Assembly (NCBI GenBank): GCA_944320385.1
Contig: CALUHH010000025.1
Location: 1 to 36,670, forward strand
From: an uncultured Atopobiaceae bacterium
Lineage (GTDB): Bacteria > Actinomycetota > Coriobacteriia > Coriobacteriales > Atopobiaceae
Direction of reading: 5' to 3'
Length of the DNA: 36,670 bases
Positions 24,327 to 30,851 of this stretch are shown here, in pieces (position 1 is the stretch's first letter; each line of letters begins with the position of its first letter). The translations under genes and the position numbers were made by a program. Below the pieces are notes generated by a model that had not been told where the DNA came from, made no database searches, and saw only the letters and a program-made list of their open reading frames with translations.

Positions 24327-24447
24327 AAAACCTCCTCGGAGGTTTTTACGGGGCGGGAGTGCGAAAGCGTTTCTGCCCCGGTTTTCATTTGCCACAGAAA
24401 AGCCCTCGGGCTTTGTAAGGCGGGGTCGCGCAAGCGGTTCCGCCTAG
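24327..24447 (+). ncRNA. Tandem two-hairpin RNA downstream of the Abi_2 gene
   Basis: Two copies of the same module. Copy 1: short hairpin 24327-24346 (AAAACCTC/GAGGTTTT with CTCG loop), then a 14-bp stem 24349-24380 rich in central G-U pairs and capped by a GAAA tetraloop. Copy 2: short hairpin 24399-24414 (AAAGCC/GGCTTT, again CTCG loop), then an 11-bp stem 24419-24444 with three consecutive G-U pairs and a GCAA tetraloop, followed by TTTTT. A plain terminator would not be a doubled module with conserved loops, GNRA caps and spacing. Inference: RNA partner (antitoxin) of the HEPN protein. It could also end abi transcription. Confidence 0.65.
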
Positions 24448-24462
24448 TTTTTATTGACGAGA

Positions 24463-24487
24463 GATCCCACACCCCACAGCCACCCGC
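24463..24487. repeat. 25-bp inverted repeat, left arm
   Basis: A perfect 25-bp match to the reverse complement of 24860-24884, beginning GATCCCACACC. The arms enclose 372 bp of GC-rich DNA without a convincing gene. They may be ends of a small non-autonomous element, the stem of a long RNA, or a recombination substrate. Confidence 0.75.
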
Positions 24488-25157
24488 TGCCCGTCGAGGG
24501 CCGCACCGCAGCCCATCCGCCTGCGCTCCGTTGCGCGCGCGGCTCGGACCCGCCCCGCCCTGCGCGGAGAGCGCCACTCACGGCCATGCCCGCCGCTCCG
24601 GCTGTGTATGCTCCGCGGCTCGGGCCAGCCAGCTCCGCCTGCGTGTTGCTCCCGGCTCAGGTCAGCCGGCTGCGCCGTCTGCCCTTCGCGGCGGTCGCAC
24701 ACTCCGGCTGCGCTGTCTGCCCCTCGCAGCGCTGCGCATACACAGCCTCCGCTCTGGGCATGGCCTGCCGGGGGTTCGACATGCGCAGGTCGGGTCGGTT
24801 CCTCGCGGCGGCGCGCACTCCGCTACGGCGGCCGGGCTGCTACGTTTTTCTTCACGTTCGCGGGTGGCTGTGGGGTGTGGGATCCGTTCGCGTCTCTCAC
24901 TGAGGGGGCTGCAGGCGCCTCGCGCTGACGCACGGCCGCCGCGGGGCCGAGAGCGCGTCGCCCACAGGCAGCGATGCCCACGCGCCCGCGAGCGAGCCGG
25001 ACTCCGTCCCGAGCGACACCATGCCTCGCAAGAGCGCCCCGAAGCCCCTGACGGGGCCTCGGGGCTTGCCCAACCGGAAGTCTGATACCCGCCGCCCAAG
25101 CCGGGGAGCCGGGGCGCGTGCGCCGGGTCGCAGCCGCCGTCCGCGCCGGCGCCGCGA
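24488..25157. other. Gene-poor GC-rich stretch with degenerate short repeats
   Basis: No ORF here has a ribosome site, family motif or consistent frame; open frames exist on both strands because GC is high. The part to about 24860 is full of imperfect units around CTCCG, CTGCGC and GTCTGCCC, spaced about 25-40 bp (for example near 24601, 24638, 24700). The part 24885-25157 lies between the inverted repeat and the portal gene; a minus-strand ORF coupled by ATGA to the short ORF after the portal (25161 downwards) cannot be excluded. Confidence 0.5.
24860..24884. repeat. 25-bp inverted repeat, right arm
   Basis: Reverse complement of 24463-24487 without mismatch, ending TGTGGGATC. No target duplication is visible outside the two arms. 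Confidence 0.75.
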
Positions 25158-25256
25158 TCATCCGGCCGCGGCTCGGGCACCCGGCCGCTCCGGCGGGCGC
25201 TTCGTCTGCGCCTCCGCGCCCGCCGGAGCGGCCGCGTCCCTCGCCTCGGACATCAT
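25158..25256 (-). CDS. 32-aa ORF coupled to the portal stop; possible truncated head gene
   Basis: ATG overlaps the portal TGA (TGATG) as expected for the next gene of a head operon. It starts MMSEARDAAAPAGAEAQ and stops after 32 codons in an Ala/Pro/Arg-rich sequence. In related phages a MuF-like minor head gene follows the portal. This may be the start of such a gene, cut off by the DNA that separates portal from scaffold. It could equally be a chance ORF. Confidence 0.3.
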   Translation of the reverse strand: MMSEARDAAAPAGAEAQTKRPPERPGARAAAG

Positions 25257-26818
25257 CTCATCCGCGCCGGCGCGCCCGTCGCCCGCTCCTCGCGGCGGCG
25301 CCCGCGCCCCGGCACCCCGTCCTGGGCTGCGTTGCCGCCATCCGAACCGCCGCGGCTCGCAGCGGACCCGCCAGACGCCCCTCCGCGCCTCGCAGCGACC
25401 TCGCCCTCGCCGTACCACTTGGCTCGGTACTCCCACGGCTCCATGAGCCCCGCCGCGACCTCGTCCATGTCCTGCCGCTTCTCGGCCGTCGTGTCCGTGA
25501 TGATGCTGTCGTCGAACGTCACCCTGATCCCGCCCTCGTCGGGCAGCCCCACGCCGATTCGCCGCTCCACCGCGAGCAGTGCCCGGCAGATCCCTGCGAT
25601 CGCGCCCTCCAGCGCATGCTCGTGTCTCCTGATGTTGCGCATCAGCGCCGAGTTGTCGGCCGACACCTCCGTGGCCGTCTTCACATACCCCACGTTCTCG
25701 AGGTCGAAGTAGTTGATGCCGAAGCCGCACAGGTCGCCGAGCGTCTGCAAGGCGACACGGAACGCCCGCGCCTGCGCCTCGGTGCGCAAGGCCGGCGCGA
25801 ACTCCTGTATCGTGTCTTCGGTAGACATCACCTTCCTGAACACCGTGCAGTCGCCCTTGCCGAACGGGATCGACACGCGCCCGCCCTTGCCGTCGCGCTC
25901 GACGTCGAACATCACATCCGAGAGGAACACGCGCATCTTGCCGTTGTCGATCTCGCTCATCATCGCGTCGTAGCACAGGTCGACCGCCTGGATCGCGTCC
26001 ACCGCATCGGCGAACACCGACTGCCCGTAGGGCGACATGTCCACCCGCGTGTTGTCGACGGCAGGCTTCACGAGCGCGAACGTGGGCCACGGCGAGCCCG
26101 TGTCGTACACCGGGCACACTCCCTCCGGCTCGACGCGGTTGCCGTCCCGGTCGAAGCAGGCCGTCACGATCCTGTACGTTCCTTCGCTTGCATCATCCGT
26201 TAGGCGAGAAGAACCCGCCGCTGCACCCCCTCCAAATGATTCGCCAGGCGAGAAGAACGCGTCGGCAGCGCCCTTCAAATGCAGCTGCACCTGGTCGACC
26301 GAGCGCCCGCGCCAGAACGCCCGCGTCACGAACGCGCACTCCGTCACGCCCTCCTCGTCCCACGTGAGCGGCACGACCATCCGCGCGTCGTAACGCCTCA
26401 CGCGCACCTCGCCCGCGCCCGCGTCCACCCAGAGCGCCCACGCCCCGGTCCCTAGGCCGAACGCCCGCACCACGCACTCCTGCGCCGAGGCGAGAAACCC
26501 GGTCCGCGCCATCCACGCCGCGAGCCAGTCCGTGCACGCCTGCTCGGCGCACGCCACCTGCGTCCTGTCGTTCAGCAGCAGCGACCCCCACTCCCGGCAC
26601 ACCCTCATCGCCGGGTGGATCGAGCGCCGGTGCACCTCGTACACCCGCCCCACGCCGTCGGTGTCCCTATAGTCGTAGAAGTCCCCGAGCGCCCGCATCC
26701 ACCGGTCCCACGCGCGAATGTGAGGCTCCATGTCCTCCAGCGGCAGCGAGAACCCCAAGGATCGCAGCCACGCCCTCACATGCTCCGGCACCCAGTACTC
26801 GTCATCCAGCCCCTGCAC
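25253..26818 (-). CDS. Phage portal protein (SPP1/A118-like)
   Basis: A 521-residue protein forming the DNA entry ring at the capsid vertex. I prefer the GTG at 26818 (QGLDDEYWVPEHVRAWLRSLG) because GGGAGG lies 6 bases upstream; an ATG at 26842 is also in frame. Family features are EVHRRSIHPAMRVCREWGSLLLND near the N-terminus, the middle YDARMVVPLTWDEEGVTECAFVT, SPYGQSVFADAVDAIQAVDLCYDAMMSEIDNGKMRVFLSD, and C-terminal TATEVSADNSALMRNIRRHEHALEGAI with DDSIITDTTAEKRQDMDEVAAGLM. The last 45 residues are Gly/Arg-rich low complexity. It is separated from the large terminase by about 1.35 kb of cargo and repeat DNA. Confidence 0.88.
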   Translation of the reverse strand: MQGLDDEYWVPEHVRAWLRSLGFSLPLEDMEPHIRAWDRWMRALGDFYDYRDTDGVGRVYEVHRRSIHPAMRVCREWGSLLLNDRTQVACAEQACTDWLAAWMARTGFLASAQECVVRAFGLGTGAWALWVDAGAGEVRVRRYDARMVVPLTWDEEGVTECAFVTRAFWRGRSVDQVQLHLKGAADAFFSPGESFGGGAAAGSSRLTDDASEGTYRIVTACFDRDGNRVEPEGVCPVYDTGSPWPTFALVKPAVDNTRVDMSPYGQSVFADAVDAIQAVDLCYDAMMSEIDNGKMRVFLSDVMFDVERDGKGGRVSIPFGKGDCTVFRKVMSTEDTIQEFAPALRTEAQARAFRVALQTLGDLCGFGINYFDLENVGYVKTATEVSADNSALMRNIRRHEHALEGAIAGICRALLAVERRIGVGLPDEGGIRVTFDDSIITDTTAEKRQDMDEVAAGLMEPWEYRAKWYGEGEVAARRGGASGGSAASRGGSDGGNAAQDGVPGRGRRREERATGAPARMR

Positions 26819-27447
26819 AGCGCACCTCCCGCGTCGTCTCATCCACTACGCCGAAAGGTACGCGCCCGTCCCAAACTCCCCGTGCTCCCGCTGATGCCCG
26901 CGCCCGCGCTTTCGCCCTTACTGTCAATCGCGCTCGTGCCTGCACCGTTCCCGCCGCTTTCGCATGTGCACGCGCGCGACAGCGCCGTTATGCGTCTATC
27001 CCTGTTTCTGCTATAGGAGCTGTCGAAGGCGCTCCTGCCAATGCGGTCTGCATAAGCAGGCGGCTCGCGCCAAGGTCGCTCGCTCCTCCGCGCAGCCCAA
27101 AGGTCTGCGCTCCGCATCGCGCCGCCAAAGTCGGCGCTCCTGTTCCGCAAGCCGGCCCGGCCGCCGCGCAAGGTCCCGCCCACATCGAACCGCACGGCGG
27201 CGCCCGGTCCGTCTTGCTCCAAGCTCCGGCAGCCCCGCGGGCGGGTCTGCCTCCGCAGCTACGGGTGTCTGCTGCGCAGTCACCCTCCGCACCGCTCCAA
27301 GTCCGCTGCGGTCGCTCGCGCTCCCTCCGCGGTCTTTCCGCGGGCTCCGCAAGCCCCGTTCCGGGTCTTGCTCCGCAGGGGACGAGAAGAACGAGAAGAA
27401 CGTCCCTGTGTCTATCCAGCTCTCCCACATATCCCATCCATGCTTGC
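26819..27447. other. Gene-free GC-rich region with degenerate repeats
   Basis: No supportable gene. From about 27020 to 27390 the + strand repeats an imperfect unit close to GGGTCTTGCTCCGCAG with spacing of roughly 25-40 bp (clear copies near 27106, 27210, 27243, 27263, 27365). It resembles the stretch on the other side of the portal gene in composition and style. It ends with a GGGACG/CGTCCC hairpin containing two GAGAAGAAC copies (about 27380-27408). Confidence 0.5.
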
Positions 27448-27470
27448 GAATTCAGCTGGCAACTGAATTC
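27448..27470. promoter_or_regulatory. Operator-like dyad before the 27526 cargo gene
   Basis: GAATTCAG and CTGAATTC, perfect 8-bp arms separated by 7 bp, 56 bp upstream of the ATG. TACTAT (27489-27494) is a possible -10 just downstream, so a dimeric regulator bound here would overlap the promoter. Confidence 0.45.
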
Positions 27471-27525
27471 ATGGCGCTTCCTGGCGGGTACTATATGCCT
27501 AACAGTCGAGAAGGGCGGGGGCGCT

Positions 27526-28173
27526 ATGGGCAGATCGACAGCGGCCTTGGGCAGGGATCTTGGCCTGAACTCCCAAGAGATGAATATCTTGCTTAGAGAC
27601 AAGGGCTATCTAGAGGGAGAGCCGGGCGATTGGAAGCTCACGGATAAGGGGCGTGAGCATGCCAAGCAGCAGCATTGGGATGTCCCCAGCAGCGGGCACG
27701 CCGGCTACGTCACGACAAGATGGGACGACAGCGTTCGCGAGGACATTGGCGAGGTAAGCCCTGAGTGCAAGCGGCAAATTGATGACGAGATCTCCGCTCG
27801 ACGAGCGGAGCAGCACAGGCAGAGGCAGGAGCGCCAGGCAGAGCTTGAAAGCGGAAGCGCTGACGATACCGATGAATCCATCTACGGGCACGACGATGAT
27901 GAGGGCGCGGAGATTGACGGTAAGGCCGCCGGGATCATCATAGCGGCCATCGCCGGAGGCTATCTACTTGTGAGGGGCGCGAAGTGGGCGAAGCCCCGTG
28001 TCGAGAGATGGTGGAACGAGACCGCACAGCCAAAGCTCGTCGTCACCAAGGAGAAGCTCGCCGCCAAGTTCAAGAAGGCGGCGGATAGTCGGCAAGAAGA
28101 GACGACTTCCGGTAGTCCGGAGGCGGAAGAGATTGAGGACAAAGGCGAGAAGGACGCTGGCGAGAAGGTCTAA
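27526..28173 (+). CDS. Cargo protein: N-terminal winged-helix-like domain, one membrane helix
   Basis: A 215-residue protein, no named family recognised. ATG at 27526 follows AAGGGCGGGGG. Residues about 1-45 (STAALGRDLGLNSQEMNILLRDKGYLEGEPGDWKLTDKGREHA) look like the winged helix found at the end of phage antirepressors. Acidic and Gln/Arg-rich parts follow, then one hydrophobic helix at about 132-150 (AAGIIIAAIAGGYLLVRGAKW) and a Lys/Glu-rich tail. It lies on the + strand between portal and terminase, and its stop overlaps the terminase stop by 3 bases (convergent). Its dyad-controlled promoter marks it as separately regulated lysogeny cargo. A membrane-linked regulator or exclusion protein is conceivable, but unproven. 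Confidence 0.75.
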   Translation: MGRSTAALGRDLGLNSQEMNILLRDKGYLEGEPGDWKLTDKGREHAKQQHWDVPSSGHAGYVTTRWDDSVREDIGEVSPECKRQIDDEISARRAEQHRQRQERQAELESGSADDTDESIYGHDDDEGAEIDGKAAGIIIAAIAGGYLLVRGAKWAKPRVERWWNETAQPKLVVTKEKLAAKFKKAADSRQEETTSGSPEAEEIEDKGEKDAGEKV

Positions 28174-29447
28174 CCCCTCAGCACGTCGTCCATCATCGCG
28201 TAGCGCACCGCATCGATCGAGTGGTCGTTGCCGTCCGGGATGTCGTCCAGCCACGTGCCGTCCCGGTCGCGATCGTACTCCTTGAGCCGGAACTCCTCGT
28301 AGGCAAGCGGCGCCCGCTCCGGGTCGATGCAGATCTCACGCAGGCCGGCAAGCCACTCGTAGGACAGCCTGCGCATGTTGGACTTCCTCGCAGGGCGCAC
28401 GCGCAGCCCCGCCTCGCGCCGCCACACCGCCATCGACTGCTTGCCGTCCGGCGTGTCGTCGCACCACACCAGCTCGTCGTGGAGGTAGGCGTCCTCACCG
28501 GACCCGTCCGCGTAGGTGAGCGCCGAGACCACCATAGCCGCAGTCTCCGAGGGCGTCTTCCTGTTCGCCGAGAGCTCGCCGAAGATGGTGAGCCTGCGCT
28601 CGCCGGGCTCCCATCCCATGCGCACGAAGCGCCAGGGGTCGGGAAACCAGCCCCAGTCCACCCCGCAGCGCGTGCGCGAGAAGCCCCGGCACGCCGCGTC
28701 GGACAGGCGCACGCTCACGATGTTGTTGAAGACCGAGCCACCCGTCCCCGTGACCTCGCCCAGATACTCCGAGCGCCACGCCTGCTCGTCCACCTCGCGC
28801 AGGTACTCCGCCTCCTCGATGAACGGCCCGCCCAGCCATTCGGGGTGGCTCTCGATGACGTCGAGGTAGCTCGACTGCCGAACGAGAGTATCGCTTCTCC
28901 GCTCGCGCTCCAGCTTCTCGCGGTTCACCCAGCTCCAGAGCGTGCGAGGAGGGTTGTAGCTGTAGAAGATCCAGAAGTCCTCGCCGCCTCGGCGCAGCGA
29001 GTTCAGGATCGAGCGCACCGCGTCGATGCCGTCGAACTGGTCGAGCTCCTCGAACCACGTGACGGCGCAGTATCCGCGCGTGAACTTCACGCCCTTGAGC
29101 TTGAGCGGGTCGTCCGCGCCGCGGAAGACGATGCGCTGACCCGTTGGCAGGTACGTTATCTCCATCGGCGAGATGCGGGCCCGGAACCACCGCTCGAGCC
29201 CGAGCTCCGCGATGGCCCACGTCACCTGCTGGAACACCGAGTCCCTCAAGGTGTTGGAGAACCTGCGCACCACCACCGCGTTCGCCTCGGGGTTCGCCAG
29301 GATGAGCAGCACGATGCACACGCTGATGAAGCTCGACTTCGTGGACCCGCGCCCGCCGTGCAGCCAGTAGTGCGTGTGCCCGTGCGCCATCACGTCGCCC
29401 AGCACGTCGTGGAAGCGCGGGATGACGAGCGCCGACGCGTCAACCAT
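28170..29447 (-). CDS. terL: Terminase large subunit
   Basis: A 425-residue packaging motor and nuclease of the Terminase_3/PBSX type. The ATPase domain has Walker A in HYWLHGGRGSTKSSFIS, RRFSNTLRDSVFQQVTWAIAELG, and the Walker B region CAVTWFEELDQFDG with the coupling motif FWIFYSYNPP. The nuclease domain starts at CGVDWGWFPDPWRFVRMGW and ends with YEEFRLKEYDRDRDGTWLDDIPDGNDHSIDAVRYAM (metal-binding Asp/His). The start ATG lies within the last codons of the small subunit gene (8-base overlap). The full family length is present with no visible lesion, unlike the tail module. Confidence 0.95.
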   Translation of the reverse strand: MVDASALVIPRFHDVLGDVMAHGHTHYWLHGGRGSTKSSFISVCIVLLILANPEANAVVVRRFSNTLRDSVFQQVTWAIAELGLERWFRARISPMEITYLPTGQRIVFRGADDPLKLKGVKFTRGYCAVTWFEELDQFDGIDAVRSILNSLRRGGEDFWIFYSYNPPRTLWSWVNREKLERERRSDTLVRQSSYLDVIESHPEWLGGPFIEEAEYLREVDEQAWRSEYLGEVTGTGGSVFNNIVSVRLSDAACRGFSRTRCGVDWGWFPDPWRFVRMGWEPGERRLTIFGELSANRKTPSETAAMVVSALTYADGSGEDAYLHDELVWCDDTPDGKQSMAVWRREAGLRVRPARKSNMRRLSYEWLAGLREICIDPERAPLAYEEFRLKEYDRDRDGTWLDDIPDGNDHSIDAVRYAMMDDVLRG

Positions 29448-29874
29448 CCGCGCGCTCCACGTCGACGGCTCCGTCGAACCCCGGCAGCTTCTCCTGCACC
29501 GGCTGCGCCACCACGCCGAGCACAATCTTGGGCGCGGCGTCGGCCTTGGCGTCGTCGCGCTGGCGCTCCGCCTTGCCGAACTCGTCGGGGTACTTGCGCT
29601 CGAGCAGCCACGCCGCCGCCGTCCAGTACTGGTTTCTCGCCAGCGCCGCCGAGCGGATCGTGGTGAGCAGCGTCCGCTTGAACGCCGACTCCTCCTTTTT
29701 TAGCCCCTCGCTTAACGCGCGCTGCAGCCTGTTCTTCGGGTCGCCGATCCAGCGGTAGAACGTCGACTCGTGGATGCCCAGCGCGCAGATGATGTCGCCG
29801 TTGGAGAGGCCGTCCGCCTTGAGGCGGATCGCCTCGTCCACCATCTCCTGCGTCAGCTTCGGACGCCTCGCCAT
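29440..29874 (-). CDS. terS: Terminase small subunit
   Basis: A 144-residue DNA-recognition subunit. The N-terminal HTH (KLTQEMVDEAIRLKADGLSNGDIICALGIHESTFYRWIGDPKN) is typical of terminase small subunits, followed by LQRALSEGLKKEESAFKRTLLTTIRSAAL and a tryptophan-containing helical block (YWTAAAWLLERKYPDEFGKAERQ). ATG has a GGGGGTGAT site. It is the first gene of the packaging block; about 50 bp upstream lies the late-block element. Overlap with the large subunit indicates translational coupling. Confidence 0.9.
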   Translation of the reverse strand: MARRPKLTQEMVDEAIRLKADGLSNGDIICALGIHESTFYRWIGDPKNRLQRALSEGLKKEESAFKRTLLTTIRSAALARNQYWTAAAWLLERKYPDEFGKAERQRDDAKADAAPKIVLGVVAQPVQEKLPGFDGAVDVERADG

Positions 29875-29924
29875 GCAATCACCCCCGTGAAAGTCGATAG
29901 AACCCTTCACGGTGGATTCTCGCG

Positions 29925-29938
29925 GCGCGTCACAAAAG
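29925..29938 (-). promoter_or_regulatory. Late-block element, terminase copy
   Basis: Minus strand CTTTTGTGACGCGC, 51-64 bp upstream of the small terminase ATG. It matches the elements before scaffold and lysis genes. Confidence 0.5.
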
Positions 29939-29942
29939 AAAA

Positions 29943-29950
29943 GGTAGAAT
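29943..29950 (+). promoter_or_regulatory. Candidate -10 (GGTAGAAT) for the small ORF / tRNA-like region
   Basis: The fourth GGTARAAT box on the + strand, overlapping the upstream side of the terminase late element on the other strand, which makes this a compact divergent control region. Confidence 0.35.
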
Positions 29951-30029
29951 CTAAACACGTCCATTGCTTGTTAGCTCCATGATGGAGTTTGGCCTCTGCC
30001 TTTTTGACTATGTTCAAGGAGGTGGTTGC

Positions 30030-30311
30030 ATGAACGGCTTTATTTCTGTTCTGCCAGACTTTTTGCCATTGGTGGCAGCGTGGCTAGGCGGCGGTGGCCG
30101 AGCAATCATCATGGGCTTTCAGGGTTCTAGCCACATCCGGTTCGAATCCGGACACCGCCGCCATATCACTTTCGCTCCCGCTTTCCCTTCAGCCCGTACT
30201 TCCTGCACAGCCGCGAGTTGCGCTGCCGCATCATGTCCCGCTCGCGCCGCACGTCGTCGATGTCCGCCGCCTCCTCGGCGGCGACCCGCTCGCGCTCCAG
30301 CTGCTCGTTGA
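30030..30311 (+). CDS. Possible small membrane protein with a near-perfect ribosome site
   Basis: AAGGAGGTGG (30016-30025) lies 4 bases before the ATG and is the best Shine-Dalgarno site in the window. The product opens MNGFISVLPDFLPLVAAWLGG, one hydrophobic segment. The ORF then runs through the tRNA-like element (30090-30163) and antisense to the SANT/zinc-ribbon gene, so the C-terminal half is doubtful. It could be a small toxin-like peptide or a leader. No family recognised. Confidence 0.35.
   Translation: MNGFISVLPDFLPLVAAWLGGGGRAIIMGFQGSSHIRFESGHRRHITFAPAFPSARTSCTAASCAAASCPARAARRRCPPPPRRRPARAPAAR
30090..30163 (+). tRNA. tRNA-like element with encoded CCA and non-canonical anticodon arm
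   Basis: The 7-bp acceptor pairs GGCGGTG (30090-30096) with CACCGCC (30153-30159), followed by G and CCA (30161-30163). A perfect T arm, TCCGG-TTCGAAT-CCGGA, lies at 30136-30152 with the invariant GTTCGAATC box. A short GCC/GGC D-stem is possible, but the D loop lacks the GG pair, and no 5-bp/7-nt anticodon arm forms: the best hairpin is about GGCT/AGCC with an 11-nt loop. Either a decayed phage tRNA or a tRNA mimic. It ends 3 bases before the stop of the minus-strand gene at 30166. Confidence 0.5.
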
Positions 30312-30576
30312 AGGCGCGCTCCTGCGCCAGGTGGTACTCCTCGGTGCACCGCCGGCACATGCCGGTCTGCCGGTTGATCTTAACGCCCACCGCGCCGCAG
30401 GAGGGGCACACCGTCTGCATCGCCAGCGAGCAGTGGATCCGGCTCGCCCGCATCTCCACCGCCCGCACGGAGTGGTGCACCCCGCAGCGCCGCTCGATCT
30501 CGGCCGCTGCGTAGGCCGCGCCCCGGAAGCTCACCTCGCGCAGGACGTCGTCCTGCTCCTCCGTCCACCAGCTCAT
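30166..30576 (-). CDS. SANT/Myb-like and zinc-ribbon protein, possible late regulator
   Basis: A 136-residue protein. The start MSWWTEEQDDVLREVSFRG and RRCGVHHSVRAVEMRASRI resemble a Myb/SANT-type HTH. Next is a zinc ribbon with CPSCG and CRRC pairs (VCPSCGAVGVKINRQTGMCRRC), then a long charged helix (HLAQERAFNEQLERERVAAEEAADIDDVRRERDMMRQRNSR) and a basic end (KYGLKGKRERK). ATG has GGGAGGGGG upstream and overlaps the previous stop. It is the last early gene before the terminase block, a place where phages often keep late activators, so it is a candidate to act at the TTTTGTGACGCGC elements (inference only). Confidence 0.65.
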   Translation of the reverse strand: MSWWTEEQDDVLREVSFRGAAYAAAEIERRCGVHHSVRAVEMRASRIHCSLAMQTVCPSCGAVGVKINRQTGMCRRCTEEYHLAQERAFNEQLERERVAAEEAADIDDVRRERDMMRQRNSRLCRKYGLKGKRERK

Positions 30577-30851
30577 CTTCGCCCCCTCCCGGCCCGTCTC
30601 ATACGCCGCCCGCGCGCACCATCGCGCCGGAGACCCCCGCTTGAGACACAGAGCAAGCCCGCTGCCAGCGCAAACGCCGCCCGTCTCAACGTCTCAAGCA
30701 GAACAGCACCCGGGCGCCTTGCGCGCATGTGCGCGCGCACGCCCGCGCGCGATGCCCCATCAACTCTCCTTCCCGTCAAGACAGCAAGACAAGAGGGGTG
30801 GGCAACCACCTTCACCAGCCGGTACGGCCGTCTCAAATCCCGTCTCAACAT
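30573..30851 (-). CDS. Possible basic 92-aa protein coupled to primase and SANT-like genes
   Basis: The ATG (ATGTTGA) overlaps the primase stop, AAGGAGG lies 7 bases upstream, and its TGA overlaps the ATG of the next gene: three signs of real translation. The product is very Arg-rich (starts MLRRDLRRPYRLVKVV), with one hydrophobic stretch (RRAAFALAAGLLCVSSGG). The DNA contains seven GTCTCA/TGAGAC motifs, so nucleotide-level constraint may shape the protein. No family recognised. Confidence 0.45.
   Translation of the reverse strand: MLRRDLRRPYRLVKVVAHPSCLAVLTGRRVDGASRAGVRAHMRARRPGAVLLETLRRAAFALAAGLLCVSSGGLRRDGARGRRMRRAGRGRR

Noticed and set aside
24463..24884. Diversity-generating retroelement or retron
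   Set aside because: No reverse transcriptase gene anywhere in the window, and no template/variable repeat pair with adenine-biased changes.
24488..27400. CRISPR array in the repeat-rich stretches
   Set aside because: Units are imperfect, with irregular length and spacing, there are no unique equal-sized spacers, and no cas genes are nearby.
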